A stretch of 64,000 nucleotides of DNA from Paenibacillus_AA sp045062745 (GTDB lineage: Bacteria > Bacillota > Bacilli > Paenibacillales > NBRC-103111), in assembly GCF_045062745.1 (NCBI RefSeq), contig NZ_JBJGED010000001.1, forward strand, positions 1-64,000. Direction: 5' to 3'. Below the pieces are notes generated by a model. The model ran no database searches and was not told the origin of the DNA. It saw only the letters and a program-made list of their open reading frames with translations. The stretch's first letter is position 1. Every line of letters begins with the position of its first letter. This document shows positions 34,085 to 42,482 of this stretch, piece by piece. The translations under genes were made by a program, and so were the position numbers.

Positions 34085-34217
34085 GAGGAAATCCTCCCTC
34101 ATTTTTGGACGATATTCTTCGAATCGGGCCTCGTGCTCCGAATGTAAGGGAGCTTTTCCCCTTCCTACCGCCGTAGATGTTAAATCGGCCTAAAATGAGG
34201 GAGATTTTCCCTCTCTG
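34085..34217. repeat. Palindromic intergenic element with nested hairpins
   Basis: TCCTCCCTCATTTTTGGACGAT on the left pairs with ATCGGCCTAAAATGAGGGAG on the right (few mismatches), about 60 bp apart. Smaller hairpins nest beside or inside it (GAGGAaaTCCTC, AAGGGAGcttttCCCCTT, GAGGGAGattttCCCTC). No reading frame is convincing. It may be a mobile or REP-like palindromic repeat. Confidence 0.55.
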
Positions 34218-34220
34218 ACA

Positions 34221-34259
34221 AAACTCCCCCTCGGCACCCATGCTTCCGAGGGGGAGTTT
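34221..34259 (-). terminator. Terminator of leuA
   Basis: A perfect 14-bp stem AAACTCCCCCTCGG / CCGAGGGGGAGTTT lies about 35 bp beyond the leuA stop codon. It is nearly symmetrical, so it could also act as back-up for the convergent gene. Confidence 0.85.
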
Positions 34260-34294
34260 GCTATTTCTAGGCTGATCCGACGGCCGGCACCGGC

Positions 34295-35848
34295 TTAGAT
34301 CAGCGACATGTTGTCCTTGCGGCGGCTGCTGCCCGGCAGCTTGCGCTTGTCGATGATGCGGTTGATCGCATCGATGTACGCCTTCGCGCTCGCTTCCAGG
34401 ATGTCGGTGCTGATGCCGCGGCCTTGGACCGAGATGTCGTTTTGCTTCAGCACGACGTGCACCTCACCGAGGGCGTCCTTGCCTTGGGTCACGGATTTGA
34501 TGGAGTAATCGTCGAGCTCGACCTCTTCCTGAGTCGCCCGGTCGATCGCCTTGTAGATCGCGTCGACGGACCCGTTGCCGAGCGCCGCCTCCTCGATCGT
34601 AGCGCCATCGGCCGTGCGGACGCGGATCGTCGCGGTCGGCGTCGACTGGTTGCCGTACGACACCTGGATTGTCTCGAGCACGAACACCTCCGGCGTTTGC
34701 ACGAGCTTCTCCTCGATCAGCGCGCGGATGTCTTCGCCGCTGACGGTCTTCTTGCGGTCGGCAAGATCCTTGAACTTGGCGAACGCCTCGTTCAACTGCT
34801 CATCCGACAGCTCGTAGCCAAGATCGAGCAGACGCTCGCGGAACGCGTGGCGGCCCGAGTGCTTGCCCAGCACGAGCTTGCTCTCCTTGAGCCCGATCGT
34901 CTCGGGCGACATGATCTCGTACGTCGTCTTCTCCTTCAGCATGCCGTCCTGGTGAATACCGGACTCATGCGCGAAGGCGTTGGCGCCGACGATGGCCTTG
35001 TTGCCCGGGACCGGCATGCCGGTCAGCTTGCTGACCAGGCGGCTCGTACGGGCGATCTCGTGCAGCACGAGCGACGTCTTCGCCTGGAAGAAGTCCTGGC
35101 GCGTCTCGAGCGCCATCGCCACTTCCTCCAGCGCCGTGTTGCCCGCGCGCTCGCCGATCCCGTTGATGGTGCCTTCGATCTGATCGGCACCGTTCAAGAT
35201 GGCTGCGAGCGCATTGGCGGTCGCCATCCCGAGGTCGTCATGGCAGTGCGCGCTCAGCTGGATGTTCTCGATGCCGCGTACGTTCTCTTTCAAAGTCTTG
35301 AAGATGTGACCGTACTCGCTCGGCGTCATGTAACCGACGGTGTCGGGGATATTGACGACCGTAGCGCCGGCGCGAATCGCCATCTCCGTCACTTCGCACA
35401 GGAAGTCGAGCTCCGTCCGGGCGGCGTCCTCCGGCGAGAATTCGATCTTGCTGAAGTATTTCTTCGCATGCCGGATCGCGGCTTCCGCCGTCTCAAGTAC
35501 TTGATGTTTCTCCATCCGCAGCTTGTGCTTGCGGTGAATCGGAGAAGTCGCGAGGAACAGATGGATGCACGGATCTTGGGCATCCTTCACCGCTTCCCGC
35601 ACGGCTTCGATGTCCTGCTCGCGCGAGCGCGACAAGCCGATGACGCTGGCGTTCTTCACGGCGCGCGCCACGGCGGCCACGGCCGCCAAGTCGCCGGGAG
35701 AGGCGGCCGGGAAGCCGGCTTCGATCCGGTCGACCGCGAGCTTCTCCAGCTGGAGCGCGATCTCCACCTTCTCTTGGGTATTCAGGTTCACGCCAGGGGA
35801 TTGTTCGCCGTCGCGCAGCGTCGTATCGAAAATATAAATCTTCCTCAT
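34295..35848 (-). CDS. leuA: 2-isopropylmalate synthase
   Basis: 517 residues; condenses 2-ketoisovalerate with acetyl-CoA in the first committed step of leucine synthesis. The N-terminus IYIFDTTLRDGEQSPGVNLN is the catalytic signature. IQLSAHCHDDLGMATANALA supplies the metal-binding His pair, and INGIGERAGNTALEEVAMAL is the second family signature. The C-terminal ~120 residues form the LeuA dimer/allosteric domain for leucine feedback. GAAGGAGGAGG precedes ATG 35848. It is in the same orientation as ilvBNC and is separated from ilvC by a 164-bp inverted-repeat structure. Confidence 0.97.
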   Translation of the reverse strand: MRKIYIFDTTLRDGEQSPGVNLNTQEKVEIALQLEKLAVDRIEAGFPAASPGDLAAVAAVARAVKNASVIGLSRSREQDIEAVREAVKDAQDPCIHLFLATSPIHRKHKLRMEKHQVLETAEAAIRHAKKYFSKIEFSPEDAARTELDFLCEVTEMAIRAGATVVNIPDTVGYMTPSEYGHIFKTLKENVRGIENIQLSAHCHDDLGMATANALAAILNGADQIEGTINGIGERAGNTALEEVAMALETRQDFFQAKTSLVLHEIARTSRLVSKLTGMPVPGNKAIVGANAFAHESGIHQDGMLKEKTTYEIMSPETIGLKESKLVLGKHSGRHAFRERLLDLGYELSDEQLNEAFAKFKDLADRKKTVSGEDIRALIEEKLVQTPEVFVLETIQVSYGNQSTPTATIRVRTADGATIEEAALGNGSVDAIYKAIDRATQEEVELDDYSIKSVTQGKDALGEVHVVLKQNDISVQGRGISTDILEASAKAYIDAINRIIDKRKLPGSSRRKDNMSLI

Positions 35849-35926
35849 CCCTACACCTCCTCCTTCTTTCGCTTTTCGTTTTTCTTACTCTTCCCACCCC
35901 AGCTGTTTTTAGGTTCATCCTTTACA

Positions 35927-36090
35927 AAATAAGTCCAATTCGATGTCGGGGAGTCGGGAAATGGGCAAAAGAGGTGACTTTTGTAACTGAGTTTCATCCG
36001 CCCGAAGGCCCATTCAAAAAAGGAAACTCAGTTACAACGGAACCCGTTGCCCATTCCCGACGCACTGACATTATCGAATTGAACTTATTT
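35927..36090 (-). repeat. Long imperfect inverted repeat between ilvC and leuA
   Basis: The arms at 35927-35995 and 36023-36090 are about 68 bp each, with a 27-base centre. Matching blocks from outside inward are AAATAAGT-CAATTCGAT, GTC, GTCGGGAA, TGGGCAA and TTGTAACTGAGTTTC; small bulges separate them. The ilv-leu transcript would carry a very stable hairpin here. No coding frame and no target-site duplication were seen. Confidence 0.8.
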
Positions 36091-36116
36091 GGCTCCCATG
36101 TATCCTAAAAAGCAGC

Positions 36117-37109
<993 letters not shown>

Positions 37110-37139
37110 GAGTATGATTGCCTCCTTTAATTTTAAACC

Positions 37140-37205
37140 CTATGAGTGGGCGTCCCGAGAAAGAACCGAAATCGCCGGGTTCTTGCCCCGGACCCCCACT
37201 CATAG
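37140..37205 (-). repeat. Inverted repeat between ilvN and ilvC
   Basis: CTATGAGTGGG pairs with CCCACTCATAG at the ends, GTCC with GGAC just inside, and AAGAACC with GGTTCTT in the centre, giving a 66-base compound hairpin 30 bp before the ilvC start. A related CTATGGGTGG follows at 37209. Confidence 0.75.
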
Positions 37206-37241
37206 AAGCTATGGGTGGTAGGATGAGGAAAAGAAAGCCGA

Positions 37242-37730
37242 TTAAGCCAGTCCGCGGATCATGGCGGTGACGCCGGTCCGGGAAAATTCGCGAATGCCGT
37301 AAGGCTTCAGCAGCTCGGCCATCGCGTCGATCTTGTCGGTGTCGCCGACGACCTGCACGATGAGCGACTGCGGCCCGATATCGACGACCGCCGCGCGGAA
37401 CGTCTCGACGATGCCGAGGATTTCGGGTCTTGCGCTCGGCTCGGCGTTGATCTTGATCAGCGCGATCTCGCGGGCGACCATCGGATTCGAGCTGAGATCG
37501 ACGACCTTGATCACGTCGATCAGCTTGTACAGCTGCTTCATGACCTGATCGAGCGTGTTGTCATCGCCCGTCGTGACGATGACCATGCGGGAGAGTCCGG
37601 ATTCCTCGGACTCGCCCACCGTAATGCTCTCAATGTTGAAGCCCCGGCGGCCGAACAAGCCGGCCACCCGCTGCAGCACGCCGGGTTGATTGTTCACTAG
37701 CACGGAAATCGTATGTTTTCTGGCGCTCAT
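37242..37730 (-). CDS. ilvN: Acetolactate synthase small (regulatory) subunit
   Basis: 162 residues; confers valine feedback on the large subunit. The N-terminal ACT domain spans about 4-78 (HTISVLVNNQPGVLQRVAGL, RRGFNIESITVGESE). The C-terminal domain carries INAEPSARPEILGIVETFRA. Its start overlaps the ilvB stop by four bases (ATGA), giving coupled translation in the required stoichiometry. Confidence 0.96.
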   Translation of the reverse strand: MSARKHTISVLVNNQPGVLQRVAGLFGRRGFNIESITVGESEESGLSRMVIVTTGDDNTLDQVMKQLYKLIDVIKVVDLSSNPMVAREIALIKINAEPSARPEILGIVETFRAAVVDIGPQSLIVQVVGDTDKIDAMAELLKPYGIREFSRTGVTAMIRGLA

Positions 37731-39478
37731 TCCGAATCCCCCATTATCATGTCGCTAATAGTCGTACCGGCCTGAACCATCGGGAACACGTTCTCTTCCT
37801 TGCGGACGACGAAGTCGATGACGACCGGCCCCGGGGTATCGAGCGCTTCCTGCCATGCCCGGCGTGCTTCTTCTTTGTTCGTCGCGCGCAAGCCCTTCAC
37901 GCCGTACGCTTCGGCCAGCTTCACGAAATCCGGGCTGCCCGCCAAGTCAATGTGGCTGTAGCGGTTGCCGTGAATGATCTCTTGCCACTGGCGCACCATC
38001 CCGAGCACTTGGTTGTTGATGATGACGACCTTGACCGGAATGTTGTTGATCGCACAGACGGCCAGCTCTTGGGCGCACATCTGCATGCCGCCGTCCCCGT
38101 TGATCGAGACGACCAGCTTATCCGGATTGCCCATCTGAGCGCCGACCGCGGAAGGGAAGCCAAAGCCCATCGTGCCGAGCCCGCCGGAAGTGACCATCGA
38201 GCGGGGATGCTTGAACTTGTAGAACTGGGCCGCCCACATCTGATGCTGACCTACGTCCGTCGTGACGATCGCTTCGCCGTTCGTCGTCTCGCTGATCATC
38301 TCGATGACGAATTGCGGCTTCAGCTCCTCGTCGGAATCCTTGTACTTGAGCGGGTACGCCGTCTTCAGGTCGGCAAGCTTCGCGATCCAGGCTTGGGACT
38401 TCGCCGGCTTCGCCTTCGGATTCGCCGCCCGCAGGACGGCCTTGATGTCGCCCAGAACCGGATAGTCGACCTTCACGTTCTTGCCGATCTCGGCCGGATC
38501 GACGTCGATGTGCGCGATCGCCTTCGCGTTCGGCGCGAAGCCGTCGAGCTTCATCGTCACCCGGTCGTCGAACCGGGAGCCGATCGAGATGATCAGGTCC
38601 GCATGCTGCAGCGCGTGGTTCGACGTATACGTGCCGTGCATCCCCGGCATCCCCGTCCACAGCTCGTGGCCGCTAGGGAAGCCGCCCAATCCGAGCAGCG
38701 TCGTGGTGATCGGGATCTGGGTCTTGTTCACGAACTCGACCAGCTCCTCCGATGCGTTCGCGTAGACGACGCCGCCGCCTGCCAGGATGAGCGGGCGCTC
38801 GGCCTCCGTGATCGCTTGGAGCAGATCGTCGATCTGCTTCTCGTCCACCGCCATCGAAGGCTTGTAGCCGCGAATGTTCACCGTTTCGGGGTAGTAGAAC
38901 TTGGTCGTATGGTTCGAGACGTCCTTCGGAATGTCGATCAGCACCGGGCCCTTGCGGCCGGTATTGGCGATGTGGAACGCCTCGTGGATGATCCGCGGCA
39001 AGTCCTCGACCTCGCGCACCAAGTAGCTGTGCTTCGTGATCGGCATCGTGATGCCCGTAATGTCGGCTTCCTGGAACGCGTCGGTGCCGATGAACGGCTT
39101 CGCTACGTTGCCGGTGATAACGACGAGCGGCACCGAGTCCATGTACGCCGTCGCGATGCCGGTCACCAGGTTCGTAGCTCCCGGACCGGAGGTGGCGATG
39201 CAGACGCCGACCTTGCCGGTCGAGCGGGCATAGCCGTCCGCCGCGTGAATCGCGCCTTGCTCGTGACGGGTCAGCAAGTGATTGAAGTCTTTGTTGCCAT
39301 GCATCGCATCATAAATATATAGAACCGCCCCGCCCGGATACCCGAATACGCAATCTACGCCTTCCAGCAAGAGAGAACGGAGCAATATTTCCGAACCGGA
39401 AATCACATCGGGCTGCAGCAGCTTCTGGCGCAGCGCTTCCTTGGATTGTGTCGCTTCCATTGACAATTGAACACTCAT
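37727..39478 (-). CDS. ilvB: Acetolactate synthase large (catalytic) subunit
   Basis: 583 residues; thiamine-diphosphate and FAD enzyme forming acetolactate or acetohydroxybutyrate. Visible motifs: VFGYPGGAVLYIYDAM, LLTRHEQGAIHAADGYARST with the catalytic Glu, VCIATSGPGATNLVTGIATA, and the ThDP-binding block SINGDGGMQMCAQELAVCAI ... INNQVLGMVRQWQ. ATG 39478 has GAGGAGG seven bases upstream; a start six codons earlier is less likely. A T-box leader with an intrinsic terminator precedes it, so the operon ilvB-ilvN-ilvC (and probably leuA) responds to uncharged tRNA. Confidence 0.97.
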   Translation of the reverse strand: MSVQLSMEATQSKEALRQKLLQPDVISGSEILLRSLLLEGVDCVFGYPGGAVLYIYDAMHGNKDFNHLLTRHEQGAIHAADGYARSTGKVGVCIATSGPGATNLVTGIATAYMDSVPLVVITGNVAKPFIGTDAFQEADITGITMPITKHSYLVREVEDLPRIIHEAFHIANTGRKGPVLIDIPKDVSNHTTKFYYPETVNIRGYKPSMAVDEKQIDDLLQAITEAERPLILAGGGVVYANASEELVEFVNKTQIPITTTLLGLGGFPSGHELWTGMPGMHGTYTSNHALQHADLIISIGSRFDDRVTMKLDGFAPNAKAIAHIDVDPAEIGKNVKVDYPVLGDIKAVLRAANPKAKPAKSQAWIAKLADLKTAYPLKYKDSDEELKPQFVIEMISETTNGEAIVTTDVGQHQMWAAQFYKFKHPRSMVTSGGLGTMGFGFPSAVGAQMGNPDKLVVSINGDGGMQMCAQELAVCAINNIPVKVVIINNQVLGMVRQWQEIIHGNRYSHIDLAGSPDFVKLAEAYGVKGLRATNKEEARRAWQEALDTPGPVVIDFVVRKEENVFPMVQAGTTISDMIMGDSE

Positions 39479-39595
39479 GAGTAATCCTCCTCTCAATCTG
39501 TGCCCCTCGAAGCGATGTCAAGCGCTTGACATCATGACCCGAGGACACGTACCTGGTCGTGCACGAAGCCATGCATGCAAATGGCCGAATGCACC

Positions 39596-39649
39596 AAAAA
39601 ACCCCTCTCATCCCGGCGCTAACAGCAGCGCACATTGGGACGAAAGGGG
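39596..39649 (-). terminator. T-box intrinsic terminator of the ilv operon
   Basis: On the minus strand CCCCTTTCGTCCC pairs over 13 positions (two G-U pairs) with GGGATGAGAGGGG and is followed by TTTTTT. The 5' arm lies just after the T-box sequence, so the antiterminator and terminator are mutually exclusive. Confidence 0.9.
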
Positions 39650-39950
39650 TTAACTCTTCCGCGGTACCACCCGAGTTTGCCGAACACCTCACGATGTTCA
39701 GCCTTAGCAAGTTGTCGTTCAGCAGCCCGGAGACCCTGTCAGAGACTTGCGGCACAGTAACGAGTGCCAATCCGATTCTCCCTACTGAGCCGACCGTAAC
39801 GTTCCGACCGTCGTTCAGGAAAACAGCTCCGAGGTGAGCTCGTCAATAAAGGATTACGGCGCAGGTTTCAGCAGTTCCTGTCGCTCTCTGAACATAAGAG
39901 CCTTTATCACTTCGTCCTCATCATAGCCGATAACATAAAGTGTAATATTG
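39596..39950 (-). promoter_or_regulatory. T-box riboswitch upstream of ilvB (probably leucine-specific)
   Basis: The conserved T-box GGGTGGTACCGCGG lies at 39659-39672 on the minus strand. Upstream are stem I features: AGAGAGCGACAGG with a CAGG/CCTG-closed terminal loop containing a CTGCTGAAA-type bulge, then GAGCTCACCTCGGAGCTG. CTC followed by ACC in the 3' side of stem I is the likely specifier, a leucine codon, as in the Bacillus ilv-leu leader. Uncharged tRNA-Leu would allow read-through into ilvB. Confidence 0.88.
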
Positions 39951-39956
39951 TCATTA

Positions 39957-39984
39957 ATTATAGCATCCTTGGCCTAATAGTCAA
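39957..39984 (-). promoter_or_regulatory. SigA promoter of the ilv-leu operon
   Basis: On the minus strand TTGACT and a perfect TATAAT are separated by 16 bases, placing the transcript start near 39950 at the 5' end of the T-box leader. Confidence 0.75.
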
Positions 39985-40115
39985 GACCTTAATGCGAATT
40001 CGATCTGTGGCACAAAATGGATGCGTTTACGCCAAAAAATTGCGAAAAGGGATAGCCCTCCTGCGCGCGCGTCCACTATAATCGGATCAAAGAGCTCCGA
40101 AGGAGGCCCGTCGTC

Positions 40116-40997
40116 ATGCACATCTTGAAGATCGAGTCGTTTATGGAGGGTCCGGACTTCCCGTTCTTCGCCGGCCCCTTCCGTATCGAAGCGGGCGCGC
40201 CAATCCGCCCCCACGCCCACGACTTCGTCGAGCTGGCCTACATCGCCGAAGGCTCGGGGACGCATTGGTACAAAGGGGAGATGTATTCGATCGGAGCCGG
40301 CGACGTATTCGTCATCGAACCGGGGGCGGAGCATTCGTACGAAACCGCAGCCGACTCGTCGCTGCTCGTCTACAATGTGCTGTTCCTCCACCGCCTGCTC
40401 CAGACCGAGCTCGAGACGCTGTCGGAGGTGACCCCGTTCCTCGATTTTTTCTACGTCGAACCGTTCCTCCGCAGCGCCGTCCAGTTCCAGTCCCACCTCA
40501 AGCTGGACGTCTATGAACAGATGGAAATTAAAGCCCTGCTCGACCGCATCATCGCGGAGTTCGAAGGCAAGCCGATCGGCTACCGGATCTTGACGAAGAC
40601 CCGGCTGATCGAGCTGTTCGTCTTGCTCAGCCGCTGTTTCGCCCAGCGGCGCACCGCCTCCGCGTCGTTCCGGACGGAAGCGAACATGCTCGCCAGCGTC
40701 TGCGCCTTCATCGAGCAGCACTATGCCCAACCCCTCACGCTGCAGCAAGTTAGCCAGCTGTGCGGCATGAGTCCGTCGGCGTTCTCCGCCAAGTTCAAGC
40801 AGCACACCGGCAAGACGTTCATCGAATACCGCAATTCCATCCGGCTGCAGGTCGCGGCGGAGCGCATGCGGCATACGGAGGAGAAGCTGCTCTCCATCTC
40901 CCAGGAGGTCGGCTTCGACGACTTGAGCTTTTTCAACAAGCTGTTCAAGCAGCAGTTCGGGCTGTCTCCCGGCCAGTATCGGCGGCTTACAACATAA
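40116..40997 (+). CDS. AraC-family transcriptional regulator with cupin sensor domain
   Basis: 293 residues. The N-terminal ~90 residues form an AraC-type cupin (PHAHDFVELAYIAEGSGTHW and IGAGDVFVIEPGAEHSYE, with metal- or sugar-binding His/Glu positions). The C-terminal ~100 residues hold two helix-turn-helix motifs (LQQVSQLCGMSPSAFSAKFK, ISQEVGFDDLSFFNKLFKQQ). Such proteins usually sense sugars such as arabinose or rhamnose derivatives. No sugar operon adjoins it, so its target is unknown. AAGGAGG lies nine bases upstream of the ATG. Divergent from the ilv operon. Confidence 0.92.
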   Translation: MHILKIESFMEGPDFPFFAGPFRIEAGAPIRPHAHDFVELAYIAEGSGTHWYKGEMYSIGAGDVFVIEPGAEHSYETAADSSLLVYNVLFLHRLLQTELETLSEVTPFLDFFYVEPFLRSAVQFQSHLKLDVYEQMEIKALLDRIIAEFEGKPIGYRILTKTRLIELFVLLSRCFAQRRTASASFRTEANMLASVCAFIEQHYAQPLTLQQVSQLCGMSPSAFSAKFKQHTGKTFIEYRNSIRLQVAAERMRHTEEKLLSISQEVGFDDLSFFNKLFKQQFGLSPGQYRRLTT

Positions 40998-41046
40998 GCA
41001 CCGTTCCTCGGGCACGCTTTACAACGAGACAGTACCTTTCTAGAAC

Positions 41047-41077
41047 AAAAAAAGCTGCCCCGTCAGGGACAGCTTTC
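41047..41077 (-). terminator. Terminator of infC-rpmI-rplT
   Basis: On the minus strand AAAGCTGTCCC pairs with GGGGCAGCTTT and is followed by a run of seven T, 20 bp after the rplT stop codon. Confidence 0.9.
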
Positions 41078-41093
41078 ATAGCAGCTAGCCAGC

Positions 41094-41447
41094 TTAAATC
41101 TTCGCTTTCGCAGCGTCCGCCAAGCTCGTGAACGCCTTGGAGTCGTTGACCGCGAGGTCTGCGAGCATTTTGCGGTTCACTTCGATGCCGGCCAGCTTCA
41201 GGCCGTGCATCAGCTTGCTGTAGGACAGTCCGTTGATGCGGGCCGCAGCGTTGATCCGCACGATCCAAAGACGGCGGAAATCGCGCTTCTTTTGACGGCG
41301 ATCCCGGTACGCGTACATCAGGGACTTCATCACTTGCTCGTTCGCGGTTTTGAACAAGCGGTGTTTGGAACCGAAATAGCCTTTTGCAAGCTTCAAAATT
41401 TTCTTATGACGACGACGAGTGACAAACCCGCCCTTAACTCTTGCCAT
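41094..41447 (-). CDS. rplT: 50S ribosomal protein L20
   Basis: 117 residues, full length; an early assembly protein of the large subunit and, in bacilli, the repressor of this operon through binding to its leader. MARVKGGFVTRRRHKKILKL and LWIVRINAAARINGLSYSKL are the family signatures. AGGAGG lies nine bases before the ATG. It is last in infC-rpmI-rplT. Confidence 0.98.
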   Translation of the reverse strand: MARVKGGFVTRRRHKKILKLAKGYFGSKHRLFKTANEQVMKSLMYAYRDRRQKKRDFRRLWIVRINAAARINGLSYSKLMHGLKLAGIEVNRKMLADLAVNDSKAFTSLADAAKAKI

Positions 41448-41485
41448 GGTATTCTACCTCCTAGAATTATCGTGCTCGATACGGA

Positions 41486-41689
41486 TTACCCTTCGATCAG
41501 GGACAATTGCTGCTTCAAGCGTCTAACGTCGCCAGGCGCCATGATCGGCTGACCGCTCAGGGTGCGCTTTTGGCTCGGGGATTTCCCGTACATCAGATGG
41601 TTCTTGTAAGCTTTGTATCTCATGACCTTACCGGTCCCCGTAATCTTTACACGATCCTTCAAGCTGCTGTGCGATTTCATTTTCGGCAT
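41486..41689 (-). CDS. rpmI: 50S ribosomal protein L35
   Basis: 67 residues. MPKMKSHSSLKDRVKITGTG and the basic core with KRTLSGQPIMAPGDVRRLKQ are typical. GAGGAGG precedes the ATG. It lies between infC and rplT, the conserved order. Confidence 0.98.
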   Translation of the reverse strand: MPKMKSHSSLKDRVKITGTGKVMRYKAYKNHLMYGKSPSQKRTLSGQPIMAPGDVRRLKQQLSLIEG

Positions 41690-41722
41690 CTCAATATCCT
41701 CCTCTGTTATAGTGTTGCCGCC

Positions 41723-42238
41723 TTAAGCTTGCTGCTTCGGCGACAAAATCATAATCATGCTGCGGCCCTCGAGCTTCGGCCGGCGCTCTACGATGGACAA
41801 GCTCTCCACCTCAGTCGCCATCCGCTCGAGCACTTTTTGGCCGATGCTGGCGTGCGTGATCTCCCGTCCCCGGAAGCGGACCGACAGCTTCACCTTGTCC
41901 CCGTCGCCGAGGAACTTCGCCACGTTGCGCAGTTTGGTCTGGAAGTCGTGCTCATCGATCGTCGCAGACAAGCGAATTTCCTTGATCTCGACGACTTTCT
42001 GATTCTTCCGGGCTTCCTTCTCCTTCTTCTGCATCTCGTAGCGGAACTTTCCGTAATCCATAATCCGACATACAGGCGGCTTAGCGGTCGGAGCAACGTT
42101 CACCAAGTCGAGGCTGGCATCGATGGCGATTTGCATCGCTTCGCGGATCGGCTTAATCCCGAGCTGTTCGCCGTCTGGACCGATCAAGCGAACTTCCTTG
42201 ACGCGAATCTCGTCATTGACCATATGATCTTTACTAAT
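41723..42238 (-). CDS. infC: Translation initiation factor IF-3, AUU start codon
   Basis: 171 residues; binds the 30S subunit and discriminates against non-canonical initiation. The N domain has VNDEIRVKEVRLIGPDGEQL and the linker/C domain has CRIMDYGKFRYEMQKKEKEA and VKLSVRFRGREI. The start is most likely ATT at 42238: GGAGGTG lies eight bases upstream, and ISKDHMVNDEIRV aligns with ISKD-type IF-3 N-termini. The ATG five codons later lacks a ribosome site. An AUU start is the classic means by which IF-3 limits its own translation. Confidence 0.95.
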   Translation of the reverse strand: MSKDHMVNDEIRVKEVRLIGPDGEQLGIKPIREAMQIAIDASLDLVNVAPTAKPPVCRIMDYGKFRYEMQKKEKEARKNQKVVEIKEIRLSATIDEHDFQTKLRNVAKFLGDGDKVKLSVRFRGREITHASIGQKVLERMATEVESLSIVERRPKLEGRSMIMILSPKQQA

Positions 42239-42432
42239 AACGTTCCACCTCCGTAGTTGGATGCAAGAATGGATTTCCAAACAAAAAAATGCAGGCAGTA
42301 TAGAACCGCCCACATCTCATCTCATTCTTCCTGACAACAAACCTCTAGAATGAACGTTATGCGAACCAGCCAACGCCGTTGGGCAGGTGAGAAGCGGGCG
42401 CTTCTGCTTGTTGCATATTTGTTAAGACACTC
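42239..42432 (-). promoter_or_regulatory. L20-type leader of the infC operon
   Basis: A ~190-nt leader with the firmicute L20-leader layout: helices around CGCCCGCTTCTCACCTGCCC and CGGCGTTGGCTGG, then a terminator (GTGGGCGGT paired with ACTGCCTGC, followed by seven T at 42283-42289 on the reverse strand), then the infC ribosome site. Excess L20 is expected to favour termination. Family assignment is by position and motif similarity. Confidence 0.75.
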
Positions 42433-42437
42433 TTGCT

Positions 42438-42466
42438 ACTATAGCATCATTCGGGCGGTCTGTCAA
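42438..42466 (-). promoter_or_regulatory. SigA promoter of infC-rpmI-rplT
   Basis: On the minus strand a perfect TTGACA and TATAGT are separated by 17 bases. The -35 hexamer occupies six of the seven loop bases of the palindrome at 42448-42478. Confidence 0.8.
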
Positions 42467-42478
42467 ACCGCCCGAATG
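42448..42478 (-). terminator. Perfect palindrome after the GT2 gene, overlapping the infC promoter
   Basis: CATTCGGGCGGT and ACCGCCCGAATG form a perfect 12-bp stem with a 7-base loop, five bases after the stop codon of the glycosyltransferase gene. There is no T run. It probably halts or protects the upstream transcript and contains the -35 box of the next operon. Confidence 0.65.
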
Positions 42479-42482
42479 CCTT

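Noticed and set aside
35927..36090. Long inverted repeat considered as an insertion sequence
   Set aside because: No transposase frame within 164 bp and no flanking target duplication; kept as a structural repeat instead.
37952..39322. Plus-strand open frame of 456 codons
   Set aside because: Antisense to ilvB; the composition (His/Arg/Asp/Leu) is typical of a shadow frame.
40020..40045. cre-like sequence (TGGATGCGTTTACG) before the AraC gene
   Set aside because: It matches the consensus at only about 11 of 14 positions and breaks the conserved AA and final base, so it was not called.
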